This document shows positions 1 through 6,968 of a DNA stretch of 13,406 nucleotides, piece after piece. Position numbers and translations under genes: made by a program. A model generated the notes under the pieces. The model worked only from the letters and a program-made list of their open reading frames with translations. It had not been told where the DNA came from and did not search any database. The stretch's first letter is position 1. The number at the start of each line of letters is the position of its first letter. The DNA lies in NCBI GenBank assembly GCA_041654095.1, contig JBAZED010000019.1, positions 1 through 13,406 on the forward strand, given 5' to 3'. The stretch is from UBA1424 sp041654095 (GTDB taxonomy: Bacteria > Bacillota_I > Bacilli_A > RFN20 > CAG-826).

Positions 1-1153
1 TTAGAAGCCGTTCAAAGCGCGCATTGGCAGAATAAGTCGTGACGCTCAGAATATTGATGAAGGGGGCAAATGCTAAAGTGATAGCAGTGATTAACGACGT
101 GCCGCCGATGATTTGGCCGTGCGATAAACGCCACGGCCTTTTAATGATTCGGACGATGGATAAAGCAATTAATGCTAAGCCTAGATAGAAATAGGTGCTG
201 GTCGCCAGCGTAAACCCTTGATTGATCAGGGCCACGACAAACTCATAAATGAAACCGGCCATAATCGCCAAGATAACATAAGGCCAGTATTTGTTAAAAA
301 AGCGAATATGTGGATATTCGCCTTCATAGTGCTCGAGAAAGAAAATCATCGCCAAGGAGAGAAAGGCCGTGACGAGAGAAGACACTAGATAGATGATCCC
401 GTAATAATAACGATTCGCAAACGAAGTTATAATGTAGATTATTAATATCGCTGAGAAAATCATGATCAGCGGGACGATGATGAAAGCGAAGACCGTCTTC
501 CACACTTTGTGGTAATTGGCATCGCTCATCTCGTCTTCCAGTTTCGGAAGGAAACCGACGAACACGGGAACGGCTACTAGGCCGATAACGGCAATCAAAA
601 TTTCAATATAAACATAGTTGCCGAAATGAAGTCCGAAGAGAGCTTCGATGCTGGCGACAATACCGAAAAGACCGCCATAGAGGACGACGGCATAGAAGAT
701 TGTCACGAATAATTTAGTCAGCAAATATACTAAATAATGTGCAAAATTAGCCCTTTTAGGAAAATATTGAACGACGAGAACCAATAGAATGGCAATCACC
801 CAAGCCGCGGACATGCGAAGAATATTAATGCCATCAGTTGTTACAAATACGTGGTGAATGAATAGGTAAAGCGAGATCGTGATAGCCAATGCCGCCGCGC
901 TCAAAAGATAATTCCACAAGAGCTTCAGACCGATTTTTTCGATGAGCAAGGTTTTAAATAACAGCAGCGGCAAAGTCAGCCATAAATACGGCAAAATTTC
1001 CGCCAGCCAAACCCACGAACCCCGAAGCTCGAGATTGATGATTCCGAGAATGACGAGCAGAACACTGAGCGTGATTGAATCAGTGAAGCGCCGGAAACTG
1101 CGAATGTAAGGATCGACGAGAGACGTTTTTAAAAATAGCGCAAACTTATTCAT
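1..1153 (-). CDS. DUF4153-family multi-pass membrane protein, 3' end beyond window
   Basis: The frame opens at an ATG at 1151-1153 and stays open to base 2, giving 384 visible codons without a stop. The N-terminus (MNKFALFLKTSLVDPYIRSF) is a short basic amphipathic stretch followed by about ten strongly hydrophobic segments. The visible end, with ...LSVTTYSANARFERLL, resembles the S-x-x-S-x-x-x-R-L-x-x-L-L segment that closes the membrane part of DUF4153 proteins. Those are usually near 550-620 aa, so I infer that roughly 200 residues, mostly the soluble tail, lie outside the window. A purine-rich site (AAGGGGG, 1158-1164) sits 4 nt before the ATG. It lies 38 nt after the 43-aa gene and probably shares its transcript. 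The molecular function of the family is not established. Family call is from remembered pattern, not a search. Confidence 0.82.
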   Translation of the reverse strand, partial: MNKFALFLKTSLVDPYIRSFRRFTDSITLSVLLVILGIINLELRGSWVWLAEILPYLWLTLPLLLFKTLLIEKIGLKLLWNYLLSAAALAITISLYLFIHHVFVTTDGINILRMSAAWVIAILLVLVVQYFPKRANFAHYLVYLLTKLFVTIFYAVVLYGGLFGIVASIEALFGLHFGNYVYIEILIAVIGLVAVPVFVGFLPKLEDEMSDANYHKVWKTVFAFIIVPLIMIFSAILIIYIITSFANRYYYGIIYLVSSLVTAFLSLAMIFFLEHYEGEYPHIRFFNKYWPYVILAIMAGFIYEFVVALINQGFTLATSTYFYLGLALIALSIVRIIKRPWRLSHGQIIGGTSLITAITLAFAPFINILSVTTYSANARFERLL

Positions 1154-1191
1154 ATTTCCCCCTTATCGCGACAGCAAAAAAGAAAGAAATA

Positions 1192-1323
1192 TTAACTGCC
1201 GCGTCGACTAGTAACGTTACTTCTTTGCGGTTTTTGCTTCATGCGACTGTTCTGACGGCGAATCTGATTGCTGCTTGGACCTTGCATGAAGGTTGGAATT
1301 TTATCTTTTCCGCTTTTAGCCAT
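1192..1323 (-). CDS. Small highly basic hypothetical protein, 43 aa
   Basis: A short frame from ATG (1321-1323) to TAA (1192-1194). It starts MAKSGKDKIPTFMQGPSSNQ and continues with an Arg/Lys/Gln/Asn/Ser-rich tail ending RSNVTSRRGS. About eleven of 43 residues are Lys or Arg and only one is Asp or Glu, so it is strongly cationic; there is no cysteine, no signal peptide and no membrane segment. Evidence that it is real is local: a textbook RBS (AGAGGTG, 1329-1335) 5 nt before the ATG, and an extended -10 promoter (TGCTAATAT) 30 nt upstream. It lies between an ABC exporter permease gene and a DUF4153 membrane protein gene. I do not recognise the family. Its composition would fit a nucleic-acid- or ribosome-binding small protein, or an unstructured cationic peptide; these are inferences only. 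Confidence 0.68.
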   Translation of the reverse strand: MAKSGKDKIPTFMQGPSSNQIRRQNSRMKQKPQRSNVTSRRGS

Positions 1324-1352
1324 AATGACACCTCTTTTTAAACTTTAGTTTT

Positions 1353-1361
1353 ATATTAGCA
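1353..1361 (-). promoter_or_regulatory. Extended -10 promoter for the 43-aa gene
   Basis: Read on the minus strand this is TGC-TAATAT, a TGn extended -10 with a good hexamer (1353-1358), about 30 nt before the ATG. No convincing -35 box lies 17 nt further up (the region is GC-rich), as is common for extended -10 promoters. An imperfect inverted repeat (1359-1377, GCAC...GTGC) abuts it. Confidence 0.45.
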
Positions 1362-1402
1362 CATCCGACGATGGTGCGCGCTTACCATTGCATAACAGAA
1401 AA

Positions 1403-2968
1403 CTAGACTTCCATGCGCTGTAACTTTACATCGGCTTTTTTACGAAGGGGCAAATAAAGCGCTAGCGCTAGAAGGGCGTTGACAATAGCTAATAAGGCGA
1501 TCGGCAGCGCCAGAGACTGAACGGGTATGAACAATAGAACATACACGATGGCCCCCTCAAGAATGAGAAAGCCCATACCGGAGAAGACGGCGATGAAAGC
1601 CGACATGCTCTGCTTGACGATTTCGGCTTCGGTTTTAAAATCAAAGCGCGGGAAAAAAAGATTTAGCCACGCGAAGAAAATCGAAGTGAAAACAGCGAAG
1701 GAAATGACGGCTAAGAAGCTGCTGAGAGCGGTCCACAAATCAAGCTCGGTGGCGAGAACCGCGAAAGGAAACGTCACGATGACGACAGGTATTTCCAAAA
1801 CGAGGTTGAACATCATCTTCGCAGAGATGATCGTCTCGCCCTTAATCGGCAGTGTCTTGAGCAAGGCAAAGTTGTTGCCCTCGAGGGAAAGATTGATGGC
1901 CGGCGTATAGACGGTAATGAGACAAAAGGCGTAAGCGATCAAGAGGGCAAAGGGTCCAAAGGGTCCAAGCACGGCCATCAGTTCGCTCTTAAAAATGAAG
2001 GCCGCCACCGCCATCACCGCCATCATCAAGAGGCCAAAACCACAGTTGAAGATATAAATAGGTGTCCCGGTAAAGCGCCGCCACTCCTTTTTAAGGAGAG
2101 CCAAAAAGACCGGCATTTTCTTGCGCTTGTTGCTCTTGATGATTGCCTGCTTTCCCGAAGTCCTGTTCTGATTCGTCTTGACGCTGAGCTTAGCCAGCAC
2201 GAACAAGAAAATCGTGAAGAAACCGACATGGCTTAAGAAGAGATAAAGGAAGTGGAGGTGGTTTTGATCATAAACCGCTGAAGCAAGCCATTCTTCCGGA
2301 GGATAGAATCGCGATATTTCCTGCATGATTGCGACGGGTATCAGCGAGCCTTGCTCCTCAGAAACACTGCCGAGCATCGAAACTAAGAAGATGGCGATGA
2401 AAACCGCGAACATCAAAATCGTTTGGATGAGGTTGGCCTTGGCGAAATGCTTTGAGATGCGAGCGATTAAAAGCGACAAAAACGACCCGAGGATAATCGC
2501 CGGTAAGGGGAAAACCAAATAGCCGAATAACAGATAAATAAATCCGATGATATTAAAGGGCACGAACATGTAGTAGACGATGACGAGCGGCAGGCATAAA
2601 GCGGTCGTGATGACATAGATGAAAACCATCATCGTCGTCAGCTTCGCCATCAGCAAAACAATCGGTTTAATCGGCAGAGGTCCGACTACCTCATAATCTT
2701 TGAAATGAAAGAGGAAACCATTCGCTTGGAATAGTGCAAAAAGAAATCCTAAGCCAGTGGCATAAGAACCGATGTACAAGAGCAGTTCGCGTTTCAACCC
2801 GAGTGTATAAAACGCCATCGCCGAAGAAAAACCGATGCTTATGAAGCCATAGGCGAAAAGGAAAACGAAGAGGAATATTTTGCCTTTGGAATTCGCAACA
2901 CGACCGCCGAAGAGGCGGCGCGCTCCGAAATTTTCTTTAAGAAATACTTTTAATAGTTTAAAAAACAC
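1403..2968 (-). CDS. ABC exporter permease, large PF16949-type (EcsB-like) membrane subunit
   Basis: Membrane partner of the ABC ATPase encoded just upstream. The protein is about 521 aa, very hydrophobic, with some 11-12 predicted membrane segments and a basic loop near its middle (around SGKQAIIKSNKRKKMPVF) separating two halves, as in the 'putative ATP-binding cassette' permease family. The N-terminal pattern FFKLLKVFLKENFG and the segment DYEVVGPLPIKP (a short loop before a membrane helix) match the family's usual layout. I place the start at GTG 2966-2968, one base after the ATPase stop, because a GGAGA site (2978-2982) precedes it by 9 nt and the family normally begins at this point. 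An in-frame ATG at 2990-2992 would add eight residues and overlap the ATPase by 23 nt, but no RBS precedes it. Substrate unknown; it could move a lipid, peptide or drug. Confidence 0.85.
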   Translation of the reverse strand: MFFKLLKVFLKENFGARRLFGGRVANSKGKIFLFVFLFAYGFISIGFSSAMAFYTLGLKRELLLYIGSYATGLGFLFALFQANGFLFHFKDYEVVGPLPIKPIVLLMAKLTTMMVFIYVITTALCLPLVIVYYMFVPFNIIGFIYLLFGYLVFPLPAIILGSFLSLLIARISKHFAKANLIQTILMFAVFIAIFLVSMLGSVSEEQGSLIPVAIMQEISRFYPPEEWLASAVYDQNHLHFLYLFLSHVGFFTIFLFVLAKLSVKTNQNRTSGKQAIIKSNKRKKMPVFLALLKKEWRRFTGTPIYIFNCGFGLLMMAVMAVAAFIFKSELMAVLGPFGPFALLIAYAFCLITVYTPAINLSLEGNNFALLKTLPIKGETIISAKMMFNLVLEIPVVIVTFPFAVLATELDLWTALSSFLAVISFAVFTSIFFAWLNLFFPRFDFKTEAEIVKQSMSAFIAVFSGMGFLILEGAIVYVLLFIPVQSLALPIALLAIVNALLALALYLPLRKKADVKLQRMEV

Positions 2969-2969
2969 G

Positions 2970-3674
2970 TTAGGCAATCTCCATAAAGACATTTTCGAGC
3001 GAGCGATCTTTTAAGACATCGTGGGTCCGACCGTCGGCGATGATCTGGCCTTGTTTGATGATGGCGATTTTGTTGCATAATTTTTCCACCACTTCCAAAA
3101 CGTGTGAAGAGAAGAGGATGATTGCGCCTTGGTCGGTGATTTCCTTAAACGTCTGTTTCAATGCAAAAGCGGCCTTAGGGTCGAGCCCGACGAATGGTTC
3201 ATCGAGCAAGATGAGTTTCGGTTCGTGGACGAGCGCCCCGATTAAAGCGGTCTTCTGCTTCATGCCGTGCGAGTAAGTCGAAATCGGCTTGTCCAAAGCG
3301 TCGAGCAATTCAAACTCAGCAGCGTATTTGCCGATTAGCTCGTTGCGACGATTGAAACTGACATCAAAAGCATCGGCGATAAAATCGATGAACTGCCGAC
3401 CCGATAGCGATTCATATAAATCGGGGTGGTCGGGAATGTAGGCCATCTGCCTCTTAAAAGCCAAGGGGTTCGCGGCGATCGTCGCGCCATTAAGGTTGAT
3501 TGAGCCCACATCGAAGCTGATGATGCCGGCGATCGATTTTAAAAGCGTCGTCTTGCCGGCCCCGTTCGGACCAACAAATCCATAGAGGTCGCCCGGTTCC
3601 AATGACATCGAAATGCCGTCGATGGCAAGTTTCTTTTTATCATATGATTTACTGACGTTTTTAATTTCTAACAT
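2970..3674 (-). CDS. ABC transporter ATP-binding protein (EcsA-like)
   Basis: ATPase that powers the adjacent membrane permease. At 234 aa it is a single complete nucleotide-binding domain: Walker A GPNGAGKT at residues 35-42, the signature YSHGMKQK at about 134-141, Walker B LILLDEP at 154-160 followed by the D-loop GLD, and the switch histidine in SSH at 189-191. The canonical Q-loop glutamine is absent: the stretch reads MAYIPDHPDLYE, as is usual in EcsA-like exporter ATPases. An AGAGGTT site (3680-3686) lies 5 nt before the ATG and a perfect -10 hexamer 60 nt upstream, so this is the first gene of the pair. The permease starts immediately after (or overlaps) its stop, which indicates translational coupling. 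Exporter direction is inferred from family; the substrate is unknown. Confidence 0.93.
   Translation of the reverse strand: MLEIKNVSKSYDKKKLAIDGISMSLEPGDLYGFVGPNGAGKTTLLKSIAGIISFDVGSINLNGATIAANPLAFKRQMAYIPDHPDLYESLSGRQFIDFIADAFDVSFNRRNELIGKYAAEFELLDALDKPISTYSHGMKQKTALIGALVHEPKLILLDEPFVGLDPKAAFALKQTFKEITDQGAIILFSSHVLEVVEKLCNKIAIIKQGQIIADGRTHDVLKDRSLENVFMEIA
2978..2982 (-). promoter_or_regulatory. RBS that decides a GTG start for the permease
   Basis: GGAGA on the minus strand, 9 nt before GTG 2966-2968, inside the last codons of the ATPase gene. It sits downstream of the in-frame ATG at 2990-2992, so it cannot serve that ATG. The bases before that ATG (ending CGCTCGAAA) hold no Shine-Dalgarno match. 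Confidence 0.6.
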
Positions 3675-3734
3675 AGATGAACCTCTTTTTCATAATAATC
3701 GTATCTAAAGATTGGCCGCGTTTCGTTTATGCAT

Positions 3735-3740
3735 ATTATA
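3735..3740 (-). promoter_or_regulatory. -10 box of the ABC exporter promoter, inside a palindrome
   Basis: Perfect TATAAT on the minus strand, about 60 nt before the ATPase start. The hexamer 17 nt upstream is a poor -35 (TTGGAT). It lies within an inverted repeat with 6-bp arms GCATAT/ATATGC at 3731-3736 and 3742-3747, a possible operator, although AT-rich palindromes around -10 boxes also arise by chance. Confidence 0.45.
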
Positions 3741-3779
3741 AATATGCCAACATCTAAATCCAAAAACAGAGTCTAGATA

Positions 3780-4355
3780 TTATTGATGGTAATTGTGCTT
3801 AATTTCCTGATAAAAAGCGTATTTGGCGAGTTGGACTTTCGGTTCGACCCAGAAGATGAGGATGCCGCCGGTCAAAAAGACGAGGAAATACCAGCCGATG
3901 TGGCTGAGGTACAAGCAGAAGAGCCGCCACTTATTGCCATCCATGATTTTGCGGCTGCGGGTGATGACATCTTCATAGTGCATATCCGGATTGTCGAGTT
4001 TGATATAGTAAATCATCGAATAGGAATAGGACTTGATGATGCCGGGAATGATAAAGAGCAGCGACCAGAGCATCAAATACACTTGGCTGAGAAGTCCGAG
4101 CAATATCAAATCGGTCAGACGATCGCTAAATCCTTTAAAAAGGGTATTGATATTCGGCCGTTCGCCCCGATATATTTCATCGATGAACAAAGCGTAACCA
4201 AACATCAGCGGTCCGCCTAAGATGAGCATGCCAACCCCGCCGATTGAGGTGATAAACCCAACCACTAGGCTAAAAATGAAATATCCGATGGCGGCTTCGC
4301 CCCACTTCCCGCTCAGCTTTTCATCAGCGCTTCTTCTAAATTGATTTAGTTCCAT
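3780..4355 (-). CDS. DUF975-family integral membrane protein
   Basis: A 191-aa membrane protein of the DUF975 family, whose function is unknown. Family features seen: an N-terminal MELNQFRRSADEKLSGKWGEA with a conserved basic/Trp segment; hydrophobic segments at about 22-58, 82-118 and 145-170; the very typical LLFIIPGIIKSYSYSM at about 99-114 joined to YYIKLDNPD; then an S-R-K-I-M-D-G-N-K-W-x-L-F-C-L-x-L-S-x-I-G-W stretch at about 134-155. The family often carries about 200-250 aa, so this is a compact but whole member. An AGAGGC RBS (4364-4369) lies 8 nt before the ATG. A TATAAT at 4376-4381 could be its -10 but would leave a leader of only about 14 nt. A terminator separates it from the GNAT gene upstream. 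Probably its own transcription unit. Confidence 0.9.
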   Translation of the reverse strand: MELNQFRRSADEKLSGKWGEAAIGYFIFSLVVGFITSIGGVGMLILGGPLMFGYALFIDEIYRGERPNINTLFKGFSDRLTDLILLGLLSQVYLMLWSLLFIIPGIIKSYSYSMIYYIKLDNPDMHYEDVITRSRKIMDGNKWRLFCLYLSHIGWYFLVFLTGGILIFWVEPKVQLAKYAFYQEIKHNYHQ

Positions 4356-4380
4356 AATAATTTGCCTCTGAAATCATTAT

Positions 4381-4419
4381 AAACAAAAATAAAAATCGTG
4401 ATTAAAAAAATCAACGATT
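4381..4419 (-). terminator. Intrinsic terminator after the small GNAT gene
   Basis: On the minus strand an AT-rich stem (arms 4394-4403 and 4409-4419, ten pairs with one bulged base, loop of five T) is followed by a T-rich run (TTTATTTTTG). It starts about 20 nt after the stop of the 108-aa acetyltransferase gene. Confidence 0.6.
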
Positions 4420-4440
4420 CTCATGTTTTTTTAATTCGCG

Positions 4441-4767
4441 CTAGAGCGGGCAAGCGGTATTTTTACTCTCCTGCACTGCCGGATTCGACAATAAGACGTC
4501 GGCATAGGCTTTCGAATTTTCCATGATGTCTTTAGCAAACGGGCAAGTCGGGATGATTTTGAGGTGGTTCTGGCGGGCGTACTCGACGACTTTATCGACG
4601 AGTGTTTTGCCAATCCCTCGTCCTCTTAACGAGCGATTGACGTAGGTGTGATCGAGGATGATAACGTGATCTGAATACTGCTTAAATGTGACTTCGGCGA
4701 GGGCGTTATCTTCGCTTTCACCGATGTAGAAGCGGTCATTGTTCTTTCCGAAAAGCAATTTTTCCAT
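4441..4767 (-). CDS. Small GNAT N-acetyltransferase (PF14542 / YjdJ-like)
   Basis: A 108-aa single-domain GNAT-fold protein. The acetyl-CoA pyrophosphate loop is RGRGIGK at residues 48-54, preceded by the beta-4 strand VIILDHTYVNRSL, and followed by an alpha helix and IIPTCPFAKDIM at about 71-82, the P-x-C-P-F segment that marks this small acetyltransferase class. The last ten residues (ESKNTACPL region) extend slightly past the usual end. Acetyl acceptor unknown. A perfect AGGAGG RBS (4775-4780) lies 7 nt before the ATG, and it has its own promoter and terminator, so it looks monocistronic. Identity to the family is clear; a substrate cannot be assigned from sequence. Confidence 0.88.
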   Translation of the reverse strand: MEKLLFGKNNDRFYIGESEDNALAEVTFKQYSDHVIILDHTYVNRSLRGRGIGKTLVDKVVEYARQNHLKIIPTCPFAKDIMENSKAYADVLLSNPAVQESKNTACPL

Positions 4768-4830
4768 AATGGGACCTCCTAATTGATAATGTATGGCTAA
4801 TCTCTTGTGAGATTTTTTGTCTAACTATAA

Positions 4831-4839
4831 TTTATAGCA
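4831..4839 (-). promoter_or_regulatory. Extended -10 promoter for the small GNAT gene
   Basis: Minus strand TGC-TATAAA, with no clear -35. It overlaps a 13-bp palindrome (4825-4837, CTATAA-T-TTATAG) and directly follows the T-run of the upstream terminator. The predicted leader is about 57 nt and holds a small hairpin (AATCTC/GAGATT, 4799-4814). Confidence 0.4.
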
Positions 4840-4842
4840 TGG

Positions 4843-4875
4843 AAAAGCGCTAAATCCAGCGACATGCTTTAGCGC
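4843..4875 (-). terminator. Intrinsic terminator of the second ABC operon
   Basis: Perfect 8-bp GC-containing stem GCGCTAAA/TTTAGCGC (arms 4847-4854 and 4868-4875), 13-nt loop, followed by TTTT on the minus strand. It begins 8 nt after the stop of the small ABC-2 permease gene. Confidence 0.7.
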
Positions 4876-4883
4876 GTCGCGAA

Positions 4884-5528
4884 TTAGATATCTTGCTTAG
4901 CGAAGTTTTTCACCGAATTGAAGAATGAGATTAGCGTAAGAACCGCATATAAAACTAACCCGATTCCGAGGAAGATGAGTTTGTAGCCCCAGAAAAGAGG
5001 ATCGGGAGTATCGATGACATCGCGAAGGAAAGGGATGATGTGAACGAGAACTTCGGCGATTGACATCACGACGAAATAGACGACGCTAGCGACGATGGCC
5101 GCGACGCCGGGCTTTTTAACATTTTTATAATAGATGGCAAAGAACACCAAATTGAAAAGTCCCAAAATGATGAGCGCGATGCCAAACATCGCCATATTCG
5201 CATCCATGCCCACCGTGTTCGGCATATCATAACCGGTGCGGATGATCGTGAAAGGAATCGCGATAACAATTTGCGCCAGCTCGACGAATAGGACGTAGAG
5301 GTAGCGAGCTCTGACGATTTCGCTCTTGCGAATCGGGAGCATTGCGGAGAAGAAAACGTCATTGTTTTCGCGGCCGTTTATGCAGGTAAAAAACACGGCC
5401 AAACCACCGTAGAAAAAGGCCACATAATAAGGGTAATCCGGAATCAAAATCATCGCGGCCATCGCCACAAAAATGGCGGCTGTCGGATGAAAGGACAGGA
5501 GAAATTCTTTTTTGAGTAAATTTTTCAT
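4884..5528 (-). CDS. ABC-2 type permease, small six-span subunit
   Basis: A 214-aa hydrophobic protein with about six membrane segments (roughly 16-30, 33-50, 78-97, 112-133, 142-166, 182-203) and a basic N-terminus (MKNLLKKEFLL). The cytoplasmic loop E-N-N-D-V-F-F-S-A-M-L-P-I-R-K-S-E-I-V-R-A-R-Y (about 54-76) is the loop typical of this ABC-2 family and probably contacts the ATPase. Its ATG overlaps the ATPase stop codon (ATGA, 5525-5528), so the two are translationally coupled subunits of one exporter. A terminator follows. Substrate unknown; similar pairs occur in bacteriocin immunity, antibiotic resistance and cell-wall stress loci, but nothing in the window selects among these. Confidence 0.87.
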   Translation of the reverse strand: MKNLLKKEFLLSFHPTAAIFVAMAAMILIPDYPYYVAFFYGGLAVFFTCINGRENNDVFFSAMLPIRKSEIVRARYLYVLFVELAQIVIAIPFTIIRTGYDMPNTVGMDANMAMFGIALIILGLFNLVFFAIYYKNVKKPGVAAIVASVVYFVVMSIAEVLVHIIPFLRDVIDTPDPLFWGYKLIFLGIGLVLYAVLTLISFFNSVKNFAKQDI

Positions 5529-6394
5529 TGTCCATTCTCCTTTTCGATGTGGACCATGATGGCGTCGAGGTCGACTTTGACGGTTTTTCCGCCGCTGATG
5601 GAGCAGGCATCTTTTCTAAATAGCAAGGAGACACCATTTTTCGTCCGGCGATGGCCGATGGCTTTGTTGAGCAAATCCACTGGCACATCCTTTTTCAAAA
5701 ACTCATGGATTTGATAGCCACCGACAAAGTTATCGAGCTTGTCGTGCGCGATGATCTCGCCCTCTTTTATGTAGATGATATTGTCAGCGCAGTAATCGAG
5801 ATCGGAAGTGATGTGGGTCGAGAACAAAATGGTGATTCCCTGCTCGCTCAAATCGAGAAACAGGCCGAGAATTTCATCGCGTGAAACGGGATCGAGACCG
5901 CTGGTCGGCTCATCTAAGATGAGAATTTCGGCACGATGCGATAAAGCGAGGGCCAAGGCGTATTTTACCTTCATGCCCGAGGACAGTTTGGAAATCGTCT
6001 TGTTCTCATCGAGGCTGAATTTAGCTAAGTAGTCGCGATAGGCGTTGTCGTCCCATTTTTTATAGAAGCCTTTCGCGGCATTCGTAATCGTCTTGATTTT
6101 CTTGTTCGGATAGTAGTTTGCGGCTCCGAGCACGAAGCCGACTCGGCCTTTAATCTCCAATTCGTTTCTGGAAAATGGCAGATTAAATATCTCGACATCG
6201 CCGGCGTCAGGATGGACGAGATTGAAAAGGGATTTAAGAGTCGTGGTCTTGCCCGCGCCATTGCGGCCGATGAAACCGGTGATCTTCCCTTTTTCCAATT
6301 CAAAACTCACGCCTTTGAGAGTGAACGTCTCATATCTCTTCGTCAGGTTCTTGACGCTTAATATCGGGTTAATTTCATTGAAATTGTCGGTCAT
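5525..6394 (-). CDS. ABC transporter ATP-binding protein (YtrB/BcrA-like)
   Basis: A 289-aa ABC ATPase: Walker A GRNGAGKT at residues 43-50, signature LSSGMKVK at 137-144, Walker B ILILDEP at 157-163 with TSGLD after it, and switch histidine STH at 192-194. The roughly 75 residues after the core (from about 215) form the C-terminal extension usual in the YtrB/BcrA-like group. It powers the small permease downstream, with a 4-nt overlap. Its start overlaps the end of the GNAT gene by 20 nt. The RBS is a purine-rich run (GGAAGAAG) about 10 nt before the ATG. Members of this group are often preceded by a GntR regulator gene; here the place is taken by a GNAT gene and an unknown protein. Confidence 0.92.
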   Translation of the reverse strand: MTDNFNEINPILSVKNLTKRYETFTLKGVSFELEKGKITGFIGRNGAGKTTTLKSLFNLVHPDAGDVEIFNLPFSRNELEIKGRVGFVLGAANYYPNKKIKTITNAAKGFYKKWDDNAYRDYLAKFSLDENKTISKLSSGMKVKYALALALSHRAEILILDEPTSGLDPVSRDEILGLFLDLSEQGITILFSTHITSDLDYCADNIIYIKEGEIIAHDKLDNFVGGYQIHEFLKKDVPVDLLNKAIGHRRTKNGVSLLFRKDACSISGGKTVKVDLDAIMVHIEKENGQ

Positions 6395-6968
6395 AATTCT
6401 GGACTTCTTCCTGCTTGATATTTAAATACACCGGCGAGACTTCGAAAAGCCCTTTTTTATCTTTTAAAAAGCCGGGCTCGAGTTCATAGGCCATCATCGC
6501 GTCGAGATACGTGCCATCGGGTTGGGCAATTTCAAATTCCTTACACCGCCGAAAACCAAATCTTGGATAGTAGTCGGGTTCGCCATAAATAATTATGGCT
6601 TTAAATCCAGATTTTTTCGCTAATTCTACCGTCTCGCGGATGAGGAGCTCGCCGATACCTTGCCTCTGATAATTGGGGTGGACACCTAAAGGACCAAAGG
6701 TTATCACGCTGTGCTTTCCATTAAGGCAAGCAATTTGCGACTTTGCATAGAAGATGGCGCCGACGATTTTATTGTCGCACACAGCAATGCGCGTTAAATC
6801 CGGGAGAAAGTCTTCGTGAGTTCTTAAAATTTTAGTCAGATAATGCTCATCGCAACCAGGCTTGTAAACGTTCCAAAAAGCTGACCGAATCATCTTTTCA
6901 ACTTCTCGATAATCGCCCGGCTTTTCTTTTCTTATTAAAACTCCACGCAAATCAATTTTTTTATTCAA
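6375..6968 (-). CDS. YhbS-like GNAT N-acetyltransferase
   Basis: A 197-aa GNAT enzyme predicted to transfer acetyl from acetyl-CoA to an unknown amine. The motif A region is FGPLGVHPNYQRQGIG (residues 91-106) with the CoA loop QRQGIG, followed by a helix LLIRETVELAKKSG and the strand-loop IIYGEPDYYPRFGFRR (126-141), characteristic of YhbS-type acetyltransferases. The start is a TTG at 6966-6968, supported by an AAAGGAA RBS (6978-6984) 9 nt upstream that lies inside the preceding gene. It overlaps that gene by 8 nt and the following ABC ATPase by 20 nt, so it is embedded in a coupled four-gene unit. A role in modifying the compound exported by the ABC pair is possible but only inferred from position. 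Confidence 0.88.
   Translation of the reverse strand: MNKKIDLRGVLIRKEKPGDYREVEKMIRSAFWNVYKPGCDEHYLTKILRTHEDFLPDLTRIAVCDNKIVGAIFYAKSQIACLNGKHSVITFGPLGVHPNYQRQGIGELLIRETVELAKKSGFKAIIIYGEPDYYPRFGFRRCKEFEIAQPDGTYLDAMMAYELEPGFLKDKKGLFEVSPVYLNIKQEEVQNYDRQFQ

Noticed and set aside
1359..1377. Imperfect inverted repeat GCAC...GTGC considered as a terminator of the first ABC operon
   Set aside because: It has a bulge, only about seven pairs, and no T-run after it on the minus strand; it may only be local symmetry next to the promoter.
3783..4220. 145-aa plus-strand open frame opposite the DUF975 gene
   Set aside because: It lies wholly antisense to a well-supported membrane protein gene; the encoded protein is acidic and low in family character, as expected for the mirror of hydrophobic codons. 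No RBS or promoter on the plus strand.
4376..4404. TATAAT (4376-4381) as the promoter of the DUF975 gene
   Set aside because: The -35 is poor and the resulting start point would fall at the edge of the RBS, giving a leader of about 14 nt. Left as a possibility only, not listed as a feature.
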